The position numbers were made by a program, and so were the translations under genes. From Neobacillus sp. PS2-9 (GTDB lineage Bacteria; Bacillota; Bacilli; Bacillales; Cytobacillaceae), in NCBI RefSeq assembly GCF_030915525.1, contig NZ_CP133269.1, positions 397,001 through 461,000 of the forward strand: a stretch of 64,000 nt of DNA. Direction: 5' to 3'. Position 1 is the first letter of the stretch; every line of letters starts with the position of its first letter. Positions 17,702 to 25,657 of the stretch are shown here, piece after piece. The notes below the pieces were generated by a model. It was not told where the DNA came from. It did no database searches and saw only the letters and a list, made by a program, of their open reading frames with translations.

Positions 17702-18165
17702 ATGAGTTGGAAAAACGACCGAATCGGCGCGGCCCATAGAGGGGAAAATCCCATGGTCCTAGCGCGGATGAAAAGCGGGTTCGCCGTCATCGGCGATACA
17801 CAGTTCCTGCCGGGTATTGCGTACTATTACCGTATGAGGAAGTGAACACCTTAAACGACCTGCCATTCCAGCAGAGGAGTGACTACTTGCTGGATATGAG
17901 TATAATTGGGGACGCGATTCAGGCCGCCTGTCAGCCAAGGAGAATCAACTATTCCATCTATGGAAATACAGATGCCTTCCTTCATGCACATATTTTTCCG
18001 CGTTACGACTGGGAGCCGGAGGAACGGAAGCCGTATCCTGTATGGCAATATTCACCTGACAGGTGGCGGGATAGCCAGTATCAGTATTGGGATGGAACGC
18101 ATTTAGAATTAAAGGAAAAGTTAATCCATCAGCTACAAATGGTAATGAGTAAGGCATACGAGTAA
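17702..18165 (+). pseudogene. HIT-family (Ap4A hydrolase-like) gene with a one-base frameshift
   Basis: Reading from ATG 17702 (GGGGGAAG upstream) gives MSWKNDRIGAAHRGENPMVL and GFAVIGDTQFLPG, then hits a stop at 17843. In another frame the next codons, from about 17815, read YCVLLPYEEVNTLNDLP and continue to 18165, including DAFLHAHIFPRY, a HIT-like motif whose third histidine position is Phe. Inserting one T in CCGGGTATTGC (17810-17820) would restore a single protein of about 155 residues. So this is one gene split by a single-base deletion, real or a sequencing error. The intact family hydrolyses dinucleoside polyphosphates or related nucleotides. Confidence 0.8.
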
Positions 18166-18247
18166 ATAAGGTTATCTCTTCTCTCGCAAAAATGCACCTG
18201 TGCAATCTAAACAAACATATTTTAAACATCTTTAAAGGTTTATTCAT

Positions 18248-18373
18248 AGTTTGTTCATACAATCGGGGTATAGTAAGTATAAGAAAACGAGATGCATATC
18301 TTACTTTTCTAGACCCCCTTTTAATTATATTTGTATTGTGAGTCCGGCTCTATAGGAGTCGGATATTTTTTTG
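18248..18373 (+). ncRNA. Conserved terminator-ended leader, copy 2
   Basis: Second copy of the element at 14531-14651. It keeps ATAGTTTGTTCATA, GGGGTAT, TAGACCCCC, ATATTTGTATTG and a GTCCGGC...GTCGGAT stem with a T7 tail. GGGGT and ACCCC can pair across about 50 bases. It sits 250 bases before the eps-type operon, so it may be an attenuator or a small RNA linked to exopolysaccharide control. Confidence 0.5.
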
Positions 18374-18577
18374 TTCTCATCATTTTCAGCGTGTTTCAAG
18401 TATTATAAATGCATGCGTTTTCAATCGTAATGAGGTTTAGATTTTAAAAATAAAACTGTGGAAAATCACTCCAACTAGTAAATTCCCCTTCAAATTTCTT
18501 ACAAATAGGTGTTTAATAGAGTAAGTGAAATAATATTGAAATATATCTGACAAATATCAGTAAAAATTTACAAATTG

Positions 18578-18586
18578 TGATATAAT
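18578..18586 (+). promoter_or_regulatory. Extended -10 promoter of the exopolysaccharide operon
   Basis: TGATATAAT (TGn plus perfect TATAAT) lies 38 bases before the first gene of the operon, downstream of the leader terminator. No strong -35 is visible, suggesting activator control or reliance on the extended -10. Confidence 0.55.
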
Positions 18587-18623
18587 ATTCTATGTTTTGT
18601 ATCAAGATATTTAGGAGGACGAA

Positions 18624-19373
18624 ATGGAAGAGACTATCAGTTTAAAAGAGTTACTTGAAACGTTGAAAAAACGATTGCTCCTAATCGTATCAATAACAAT
18701 CATTGCAGGATTAGTCAGTGGAATTATAAGCTTTTACGTGCTAACCCCGATTTATCAAGCTTCTACACAGATTCTCGTGAACCAAGCGAAAAATGACCAA
18801 AGCATGTACAATTCTGGTGAATTACAAACCAATCTACAATTAATTAATACCTATAACGTCATCATAACAAGCCCCGCGATCTTAGATATTGTATCAAAAG
18901 AACTGAATTTAGATATGACCGCAGCTCAATTAAAGGAAAAGATTACCGTTGGTAGTGAAAAGGATTCCCAGGTTGTGAACCTATCTGTTCAGGACCCGGA
19001 TGCAGAATTAGCTGCCCAAATTGCGAACAAAACAGCAGAAGTGTTTAAAAATGAAATTGAGAACATCATGAAAGTGGATAACGTCAGCATTTTAGCGAAA
19101 GCAGATGTGACTGAAAATCCATCACCTATTAAACCACGTCCACTATTAAATATTGCGACTGCCATTGTAGTTGGTTTAATGGCCGGTGTCGGACTTGCGT
19201 TCTTACTAGAATACTTTAATAACACAATTAAAAATGAGCAGGATATTGAAAAAATACTAGAGCTTCCAATCCTAGGTGTTATTGCGGCGATTGAAGACCA
19301 AAAGCTAGATGAATGGAAGAAACGTAGAGCATCAAGAAATACAACAGTTAGAGGTGAGACCCTTGGCTCTTAA
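18624..19373 (+). CDS. ywqC: Polysaccharide chain-length regulator / tyrosine kinase modulator (YwqC/EpsA-type)
   Basis: 249 residues with a Wzz architecture: N-terminal TM helix (LLLIVSITIIAGLVSGIISFYVL), an extracellular domain of about 130 residues (YQASTQILVNQAKND), and a second TM (ATAIVVGLMAGVGLAFLLEYF). A Pro-rich motif (ENPSPIKPRPLLN) lies before the second TM. In Gram-positive bacteria this adaptor is a separate protein that activates the cytoplasmic BY-kinase encoded next. GGAGGACGAA precedes the ATG, and the stop overlaps the kinase gene start. Confidence 0.92.
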   Translation: MEETISLKELLETLKKRLLLIVSITIIAGLVSGIISFYVLTPIYQASTQILVNQAKNDQSMYNSGELQTNLQLINTYNVIITSPAILDIVSKELNLDMTAAQLKEKITVGSEKDSQVVNLSVQDPDAELAAQIANKTAEVFKNEIENIMKVDNVSILAKADVTENPSPIKPRPLLNIATAIVVGLMAGVGLAFLLEYFNNTIKNEQDIEKILELPILGVIAAIEDQKLDEWKKRRASRNTTVRGETLGS

Positions 19374-20067
19374 AAAGAAAAAAAACGTAACAAGCACCAA
19401 CTCTAGTCGTAAGCTGATTACAGCGATTGCTCCAAAGTCACCGATTTCTGAGCAATACCGTACGATTCGGACTAATATACAATACTCCTCGATAGACAGT
19501 GAAATAAGAGCGATGATGGTTACTTCTTCCGGACCAGGAGAAGGAAAGTCCACTACTGCGGCAAACTTAGCGGTAACATTTGCTCAGCTTGGAAAAAAAG
19601 TACTTTTAGTTGATGGTGATCTCCGTAAACCAACCGTTCATCATACGTTTGCAGTAAACAATCAGGTGGGGTTCACTACTGTTTTAACGAAACAGGCTTC
19701 ACTTGAAAAAGCAGTAGTAGAAACAGAAGAGCAGGACTTGTATATCTTAACAAGTGGACCGATTCCACCAAATCCAGCGGAGCTATTAAGCTCGAAATCG
19801 ATGGAGCTGTTTATTGAAGAAGCAAAACAGAACTTTGATTATGTGATATTCGATACGCCGCCATTGTTAGCTGTGGCCGATCCGCAGATTCTTGCTAATC
19901 AGTGTGATGGCTCGATTTTAGTAGTATATAGTGAAAGAACTGAAATAGATCAAGCGAAGAAGAGTAAGGAACTACTTGAAAATGCAAAAGGCAAGCTGCT
20001 TGGCGTGGTACTAAACCATAAAGAATTAAAGAACAATGATTATTACTATTATTACGGTGCAAAATAA
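19363..20067 (+). CDS. ywqD: Bacterial tyrosine kinase (YwqD/EpsB-type)
   Basis: I chose TTG 19363 (GAGGTGA upstream) because it gives MALKKKKN..., matching the start of B. subtilis YwqD. An ATG at 19309 would overlap ywqC by 65 bases. Product 234 residues: SEQYRTIRTNI juxtadomain, Walker A GPGEGKSTTAANLA, Walker A' VLLVDGDLRKP and Walker B VIFDTPPLL. The C-terminal tyrosine cluster YYYYYG is the autophosphorylation site. Works with the YwqC-type modulator and is reversed by the YwqE-type phosphatase. Substrates in relatives include UDP-sugar dehydrogenases, one of which is encoded at 34152. Confidence 0.93.
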   Translation: MALKKKKNVTSTNSSRKLITAIAPKSPISEQYRTIRTNIQYSSIDSEIRAMMVTSSGPGEGKSTTAANLAVTFAQLGKKVLLVDGDLRKPTVHHTFAVNNQVGFTTVLTKQASLEKAVVETEEQDLYILTSGPIPPNPAELLSSKSMELFIEEAKQNFDYVIFDTPPLLAVADPQILANQCDGSILVVYSERTEIDQAKKSKELLENAKGKLLGVVLNHKELKNNDYYYYYGAK

Positions 20068-20077
20068 AGGGATTAAT

Positions 20078-20155
20078 GGGTGGTAAAAATTACTAGTTGG
20101 GATTTTTGAGAAGTGACAGATTTCGACAAAATACCACCCTTTCTCTTTTTTTTTG
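20078..20155 (+). terminator. Possible terminator/attenuator between kinase and phosphatase genes
   Basis: GGGTGGTA at 20078 and TACCACCC at 20132 form an eight-base stem with a long loop. TTTCTC and ten T follow. A TTGACA just after (20153-20158) lacks a convincing -10. Confidence 0.5.
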
Positions 20156-20205
20156 ACAGTGGTACTATAGTAATAGTCCTAAAATACCGGTAAGGGTGTG
20201 GAGAA

Positions 20206-20970
20206 ATGGTAGATATACATAGTCATATTTTGCCGGGTGTTGACGATGGGGCAAGGGATTTGTCGGAAAGTATCGAAATGGCAAAGGTTGCTGTAAATCA
20301 AGGCATCCATACCATTGTGGCCACACCGCACCATATGAACAACCGTTATGAAAATGATAAGGAAAGTATCCTTGCTAAAGTTGAAGAATTAAATCGAGTC
20401 TTACTTGATGAGAAGATCAATTTAAAGGTGTTACCAGGCCAAGAAGTACGGATTCATGGAGAGTTAGTAGAAGGCTACAGCGCGGGAGAAATCCTGCCAG
20501 TCAACCATACGCAATATGTATTGGTAGAATTTTCTTCAAGCCATGTGCCGAGATATACAGAGACGATGTTTTATGATTTGCAGAATAAAGGGCTGATTCC
20601 AGTGATTGTTCATCCGGAAAGAAACCAGGAAATCATCGAGAATCCCGAGATTCTATATAATTTGATTCAAAAGGGAGCGTTATCCCAAGTGACGGCTTCA
20701 AGCGTGTGCGGTGATTTTGGAAAAAAGATAAAGAACTTTTCCCACCAATTAATTGAAGCCAACTTAACCCACTTCATTGCCTCTGATGCACATGACACGT
20801 TCAGCCGGCCATTTAAAATGAGAGAAGCATTTGATCTCATTGAAACGAAATATGGAAATGACATGGTGTATTTGTTTGAAGAAAATGCAGAATTGTTAAT
20901 TGCAGGTAGTCATGTCTATAAAGAAGTGCCGGAACGAGTTAAAAAGAAAAGATTCTTTAATATATTTTAA
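20206..20970 (+). CDS. ywqE: PHP-type tyrosine-protein phosphatase (YwqE/CpsB-type)
   Basis: 254 residues. The metal-binding motifs of the PHP family are all visible: DIHSHILPGVDDGA at the N-terminus, ATPHHMNNRYEN, GQEVRIHGE, VIVHPERN and ASDAHD. Manganese-dependent phosphatase that removes phosphate from the BY-kinase and its targets. It is expressed behind ywqD, and a structured leader with a terminator separates it from the next gene. Confidence 0.93.
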   Translation: MVDIHSHILPGVDDGARDLSESIEMAKVAVNQGIHTIVATPHHMNNRYENDKESILAKVEELNRVLLDEKINLKVLPGQEVRIHGELVEGYSAGEILPVNHTQYVLVEFSSSHVPRYTETMFYDLQNKGLIPVIVHPERNQEIIENPEILYNLIQKGALSQVTASSVCGDFGKKIKNFSHQLIEANLTHFIASDAHDTFSRPFKMREAFDLIETKYGNDMVYLFEENAELLIAGSHVYKEVPERVKKKRFFNIF

Positions 20971-20989
20971 AAAGCACAAGCTGATAAGG

Positions 20990-21165
20990 ACAAAGTGGTT
21001 GTATTATACATCTAATTCAGGTTGAATCGCCTGAACGGCGAGGTTTCCCTGTCCGTTATCCATGGGGACACTCGATTGTGCTGTGGGAGGGAAGAGTGAT
21101 CTTCCTGTTCTTAGACGCTTGTCGTCGAAAGCATGATGTGAGGTTGGGTTAAATGCCCAAGTAAT
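20990..21165 (+). ncRNA. Structured leader, candidate EAR (eps-associated RNA)
   Basis: This GC-richer 170-base stretch, in an AT-rich setting, has several short complementary blocks (GGTTGAATCGCCTGAACGGCG, GGGAGGGAAGAGTG...CTTCCTG, CTTGTCGTCGAAAG, TTGGGTTAAATGCCCAA). It sits between the phosphatase and the EpsC-like gene, the place where the EAR antitermination RNA lies in B. subtilis eps (between epsB and epsC). A strong terminator follows at once. I identify it by position and structure, not by a remembered consensus. Confidence 0.5.
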
Positions 21166-21174
21166 AGTAAAAAT

Positions 21175-21239
21175 AATAAATATCTAATGAAAGAATGAGT
21201 GTCAAGACACTTGGATTTCCATTAGGTATTTATTTTTTT
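21175..21239 (+). terminator. Strong terminator upstream of the EpsC-like gene
   Basis: A 15-base arm AATAAATATCTAATG pairs with CATTAGGTATTTATT (one G-U) around an inner GTGTC/GACAC hairpin, then seven T. It would stop transcription into the 14 kb downstream unless an antiterminator acts. Confidence 0.85.
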
Positions 21240-21302
21240 GCCCATTTGCTTTAGTGGGTGAAAGTGCTTTGGAAGATAGAAAGATAAAAGGGGGAGCAAT
21301 GA

Positions 21303-23120
21303 GTGACGTATAGAAGAAGAATATTCACTCTGGCTTTAATTGACACGGCCATCATTTTATTTGCTAGTTACATACGATTTATCACGTTAACTCCAGAAAT
21401 GCAATTGTTTCAAGCGACAGTGTTTTTAATCACGACATTAACACTTGTGGTAGGCCATCATGTTTTTGCTATTATTTTCAAACTTTATAATAAGGTATGG
21501 CAATACGCAAGTATCGGCGAGCTTATTGTCATTATTAAAACCGTCACTTTATCGATTGGGGTATCTACAATCGTGCATTTCATTCTAGAGCATGACGTAT
21601 ACGTGAGAGGTATCATGCTGAGATGGATGTTTTTAGTGTTATTCCTGGGTGGGGCAAGATTTTCTTGGCGCATTTTCCGTGATCATTACATCAACAAGCA
21701 AGAAAACTCGAAACGAACGTTAATTATCGGAGCAGGGGCTGCTGGCCGGATGGTCGCGCGTCAATTGTTTTATAGCCATGATTCGGATTTAAAACCGATT
21801 GCGTTTATTGATGATGATCCGAACAAGCTAAAGTTAGATATTCTTGGGATACCAGTTATCGGGGGCTCAAGCTACATTTTTGAAGCGGTGGAGAAGTATG
21901 AAATTGAAAATATCGTCATTGCGATTCCCTCTTTAAGTAAAAAGGAATTAAACCGTATTTTTGATGAGTGTGCGAAGACCAAGGCGAAAACACAAATGAT
22001 CCCAAAGCTAGAAGATTTGATGACGGGGAAGGTCTCTGTGAACCAATTCCGCGAGGTCCAGGTGGAGGATTTACTAGGACGAGAGCCAGTAGAGTTGGAT
22101 ATTAATAGTATTTCAGAGGTTGTATCGGGTAGGACAGTACTAGTTACAGGTGCTGGTGGCTCGATTGGATCGGAAATCTGTCGTCAGATTTGTAAGTTTA
22201 ATCCTAGTAAAATTGTTTTAGTGGGTCATGGAGAGAACAGTATTTATTTGATAGATATGGAGCTTCGGAGAAAATATCAAAATCATATAGAAATTGTCCC
22301 TGTGATTGGGGATATTCAAGATCGGAATAGAATATTTGAAGTGATGGAACAGCATCAACCATATGTTGTTTATCATGCTGCTGCGCATAAGCACGTTCCT
22401 TTAATGGAATACAATCCTAGAGAAGCAGTGAAGAACAATATCTTTGGAACACGAAATGTGGCGGAGGCGGCTGACACTTTCGGTGTAAATACTTTTGTTT
22501 TGATTTCTTCGGATAAAGCGGTAAACCCTCCGAATGTCATGGGTGCGACCAAGCGCTTTGCGGAGATGATTATTCAGAGTTTAGCGGTAAATAGTAATAC
22601 TAAGTTTGTTGCAGTTCGGTTTGGTAATGTGCTTGGGAGTCGAGGAAGTGTTATTCCGTTATTTAAGAAGCAGATTCAAGCCGGAGGGCCGGTTACTGTT
22701 ACGCATGAAGATATGACTCGTTACTTTATGACGATTCCTGAAGCATCGCGACTTGTGATTCAGGCAGGGACTTTGGCGCGTGGTGGCGAGGTGTTTGTGC
22801 TTGATATGGGTGAGCCGGTTAAGATTGTTGATTTAGCTAAAAATGTGATTAAGCTTTCCGGATATTCAGTGGAAGAAATTGGGATTCGGTATACTGGGCT
22901 ACGCCCTGGGGAGAAGATGTATGAGGAGCTTCTTAATGAGAATGAAGTGCATCCTGAGAGTGTGTTTCCTAAGATTCATATTGGGAAGGCTAAAGTTATT
23001 CATTCTGATGAGTTAGCCCGCTTGATAAGCAGTTTATTAGATCTTTCTGAAAAAGATATGCATGATACGTTGATTGATGTAGCTAATAATAGATTTGATA
23101 TTTTTAAAGTTTTGGCTTGA
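21303..23120 (+). CDS. epsC: Membrane UDP-GlcNAc 4,6-dehydratase (EpsC/PglF/CapD-type)
   Basis: 605 residues. Four N-terminal TM helices are followed by a first Rossmann domain (LIIGAGAAGRM, about 141-151) and a catalytic SDR domain (VLVTGAGGSIGSE, about 280-292). SSDKAVNPPNVMGATKR is the active-site region in which the usual SDR tyrosine is Met, as in other large membrane dehydratases. Starts at GTG 21303 with GGGGGAGC upstream; an ATG three bases earlier is in another frame. It makes UDP-4-keto-6-deoxy-GlcNAc, the substrate for the aminotransferase encoded next. Confidence 0.93.
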   Translation: MTYRRRIFTLALIDTAIILFASYIRFITLTPEMQLFQATVFLITTLTLVVGHHVFAIIFKLYNKVWQYASIGELIVIIKTVTLSIGVSTIVHFILEHDVYVRGIMLRWMFLVLFLGGARFSWRIFRDHYINKQENSKRTLIIGAGAAGRMVARQLFYSHDSDLKPIAFIDDDPNKLKLDILGIPVIGGSSYIFEAVEKYEIENIVIAIPSLSKKELNRIFDECAKTKAKTQMIPKLEDLMTGKVSVNQFREVQVEDLLGREPVELDINSISEVVSGRTVLVTGAGGSIGSEICRQICKFNPSKIVLVGHGENSIYLIDMELRRKYQNHIEIVPVIGDIQDRNRIFEVMEQHQPYVVYHAAAHKHVPLMEYNPREAVKNNIFGTRNVAEAADTFGVNTFVLISSDKAVNPPNVMGATKRFAEMIIQSLAVNSNTKFVAVRFGNVLGSRGSVIPLFKKQIQAGGPVTVTHEDMTRYFMTIPEASRLVIQAGTLARGGEVFVLDMGEPVKIVDLAKNVIKLSGYSVEEIGIRYTGLRPGEKMYEELLNENEVHPESVFPKIHIGKAKVIHSDELARLISSLLDLSEKDMHDTLIDVANNRFDIFKVLA

Positions 23121-23256
23121 TGTTAATATGAAATAATTATTCACTAAATTTGTTGGTAATAACCCGTTGGAGTGAAGAAGTATGCTTTTGATTGCTTAGA
23201 CTCCATCCCAAAGAAAACTCAAAAAAATAATTATTAATGGAAGGAAGTCTTATAGA

Positions 23257-24369
23257 ATGGGAGATAGAATTTTCCTCTCCTCACCTCACATGAGTGATGA
23301 GGGCTATGAACAGGAATATGTTAAGGAAGCTTTTGAAACAAATTGGATTGCACCACTCGGGGAAAATGTAAATCAGTTTGAGAGAGAATTGGCTGCCAAG
23401 GTAGGTTCAAAATCTGCTGCGGCACTTACTTCTGGTACTGCAGCCATTCATTTAGCGCTTAAAGCAGCAGGAGTGGGAGAAGGAGATATTGTTTTTTGTC
23501 AAACCCTAACATTCTCTGCTACTGCTAATCCAATAATATATCAAAATGCAATACCTGTATTTATAGATAGTGATTATGAAACTTGGAACATGAGTTCAAA
23601 TGCATTAGAAGAAGCCTTTAAGAAATATCCAGAAGTAAAAGCTGTAATAGTTGTACATCTATACGGTTTGTCGGCTGATATGGATAAAATAGTTGAACTT
23701 TGTGGAAAACATAATGTTGCATTAATAGAAGATGCAGCTGAAAGTTTAGGTACCTATTATAAAGGAAAGCATACAGGGACTTTTGGAGACTATGGTATTT
23801 TCTCATTTAATGGTAATAAAATTATTACCACATCAGGTGGTGGAATGTTAGTTTCAGATAATGAAGAGAGAACTGCTAAAGTTAGATTCTGGGCTACCCA
23901 GAGCAGAGACAAATCAAGACATTATCAGCATAGCGAATTAGGATTTAATTATAGAATGAGTAATGTTGTTGCAGGAATAGGAAGAGGGCAACTAAAAGTT
24001 TTAGATAAACGGGTTGAAAAGAAGAACTATATTTTTGAATTTTATAAAAGGGAACTTGGCAATCTTGAAGGTATTCTTTTCATGCCTAGCAATGATTGGA
24101 ATGAACCCAATTACTGGTTAAGTTCTATGACCTTAAATGGTCGAGTAAGACCACTTGATATTATGCAGGCGCTTGAAAAAGAGAACATTGAATCAAGACC
24201 AGTTTGGAAACCAATGCATATGCAGCCATTCTTTGGAAAATATGACTTTATTGGAACGGGAATATCGGAAAAATTATTTGAGAATGGTGTATGTTTACCT
24301 TCGGACACGAAAATGAATGATGAGGATTTGGAAAGAGTAGTTAATATTATTAAAGGGTTGTGGAAGTAA
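23257..24369 (+). CDS. epsN: PLP-dependent sugar aminotransferase (DegT/DnrJ/EryC1, EpsN/PglE-type)
   Basis: 370 residues. The N-terminus RIFLSSPHMSDEGYEQEYVKEAF and the active-site block EDAAESLGTYYKGKHTGTFG are typical. The block FSFNGNKIITTSGGGM follows, with PLP-binding Lys about 188. It converts the 4-keto sugar to UDP-4-amino-4,6-dideoxy-GlcNAc. GGAAGG precedes the ATG. The stop directly abuts the ATG of the next gene (TAAATG), indicating tight coupling. Confidence 0.93.
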   Translation: MGDRIFLSSPHMSDEGYEQEYVKEAFETNWIAPLGENVNQFERELAAKVGSKSAAALTSGTAAIHLALKAAGVGEGDIVFCQTLTFSATANPIIYQNAIPVFIDSDYETWNMSSNALEEAFKKYPEVKAVIVVHLYGLSADMDKIVELCGKHNVALIEDAAESLGTYYKGKHTGTFGDYGIFSFNGNKIITTSGGGMLVSDNEERTAKVRFWATQSRDKSRHYQHSELGFNYRMSNVVAGIGRGQLKVLDKRVEKKNYIFEFYKRELGNLEGILFMPSNDWNEPNYWLSSMTLNGRVRPLDIMQALEKENIESRPVWKPMHMQPFFGKYDFIGTGISEKLFENGVCLPSDTKMNDEDLERVVNIIKGLWK

Positions 24370-25002
24370 ATGAACAATTCTAAAGGTAGCTTCTATAGGA
24401 GATTAATTAAAAGGGAGATGGACGTGGTACTCTCTTTTATTGCTATTGTAATTCTTAGCCTTCCATTATTAATAGTAGCTATTCTAGTAAAAGTAAAGTT
24501 AGGAAGTCCCGTCTTATTTAAACAACAAAGACTAGGTTATAATAATAAAGTTTTTAGGATGTATAAGTTTAGGACGATGACAGATGAGAGAGATGAAAAG
24601 GGTGAACTATTTCCGGATAATATAAGGTTAACAAAGTTCGGTAGAATTCTTCGTTCTACATCGCTTGATGAACTTCCTGAACTCTTTAACATACTAAAGG
24701 GAGATATGTCGATTGTAGGCCCAAGACCTTTATTTGTACATTATTTACCACTATATAATGATTTTCAAAAAAGACGTCATGAAGTAAGACCAGGATTGAC
24801 TGGTTTAGCACAAGTAAACGGTAGGAACACTATATGTTGGGAAGATAGATTTATTCTTGATGTGAATTATGTTGATAATATTAGTTTTTTTGGTGATTGT
24901 AAAATTATTTTATTGACCTTTAAGAAAGTCTTGATAAGAGAGGGAATAAACTCTGAAACTGCTGTAACGATGGAACAATTTCAGGGAACTAAGAAGGAAT
25001 GA
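24370..25002 (+). CDS. epsL: Priming phosphoglycosyl transferase (EpsL/PglC-type)
   Basis: 210 residues, a small monotopic phosphoglycosyltransferase: basic N-terminus, one re-entrant hydrophobic helix (VVLSFIAIVILSLPLLIVAIL), then KLGSPVLFKQQRLGYN, FRMYKFRTM, SLDELPELFNILKGDMSIVGPRP (the catalytic Asp-Glu) and RPGLTGLAQVNGRN. It transfers the phospho-sugar made by this cluster to undecaprenyl phosphate, starting the repeat unit at the membrane. Confidence 0.94.
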   Translation: MNNSKGSFYRRLIKREMDVVLSFIAIVILSLPLLIVAILVKVKLGSPVLFKQQRLGYNNKVFRMYKFRTMTDERDEKGELFPDNIRLTKFGRILRSTSLDELPELFNILKGDMSIVGPRPLFVHYLPLYNDFQKRRHEVRPGLTGLAQVNGRNTICWEDRFILDVNYVDNISFFGDCKIILLTFKKVLIREGINSETAVTMEQFQGTKKE

Positions 25003-25010
25003 ATTAAATC

Positions 25011-25634
25011 ATGAAAAACAAACTTCTGATAATTGGTGCTAGTGGCCATGGAAAAGTGGTTGCAGACATTGCAAAGAAAATGAATGAATGGAAGAGTATT
25101 TCATTTCTTGATGATAATAAAAGAATTGATGTATCAATGGGACTTCAAATCATTGGTACATCAGATGATGTTCTTAAATATATTGATGACTTTGATATTT
25201 TTGTTGGAGTCGGTAACAACTCTATAAGAGAAAAATTGCAGGAAAGTCTTGAGGCAATAGGTGCAACTATACCTAAATTGATTCATCCTAGTGCAATTAT
25301 TGGAAATAATGTAGAGATAAAACCAGGAACGGTGGTTATGCCTGGGGCGGTAGTGAACTGTAGTACCCTAATCGGGAAGGGTTGCATAATAAATTCGGGT
25401 GCTACAATTGATCATGACAATTTGATTGAGGACTACGTTCATATTTCACCTGGTGCACATTTAGCTGGTACTGTAAAAATAGGAAATGGTACATGGCTAG
25501 GTATAGGAAGTATAGTGAGTAACAATGTAAGTATTACAAAAAACTGTAAAATCGGGGCGGGAGCTGTAGTAATTAATGATATTGAAAAGGGTGGGACTTA
25601 TATGGGGGTTCCAGCTAAAATTTTTAAAGATTAA
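25011..25634 (+). CDS. epsM: Sugar N-acetyltransferase (EpsM/PglD-type)
   Basis: 207 residues: N-terminal Rossmann-like UDP-sugar binding part (LLIIGASGHGKVVADIAKK), then a left-handed beta-helix of hexapeptide repeats (IGKGCIINSGATIDHDN, VHISPGAHLAGTVKIG, IGAGAVV). The DH pair in TIDHDN carries the catalytic His. It acetylates the 4-amino sugar with acetyl-CoA to give UDP-N,N'-diacetylbacillosamine. It lies eight bases after the transferase gene. Confidence 0.93.
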   Translation: MKNKLLIIGASGHGKVVADIAKKMNEWKSISFLDDNKRIDVSMGLQIIGTSDDVLKYIDDFDIFVGVGNNSIREKLQESLEAIGATIPKLIHPSAIIGNNVEIKPGTVVMPGAVVNCSTLIGKGCIINSGATIDHDNLIEDYVHISPGAHLAGTVKIGNGTWLGIGSIVSNNVSITKNCKIGAGAVVINDIEKGGTYMGVPAKIFKD

Positions 25635-25657
25635 ACTAATGTAGGGAGAATAAAGAA

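Noticed and set aside
20153..20181. TTGACA as a -35 box before ywqE
   Set aside because: No acceptable -10 at 16-18 bases; TATAGT is only seven bases away.
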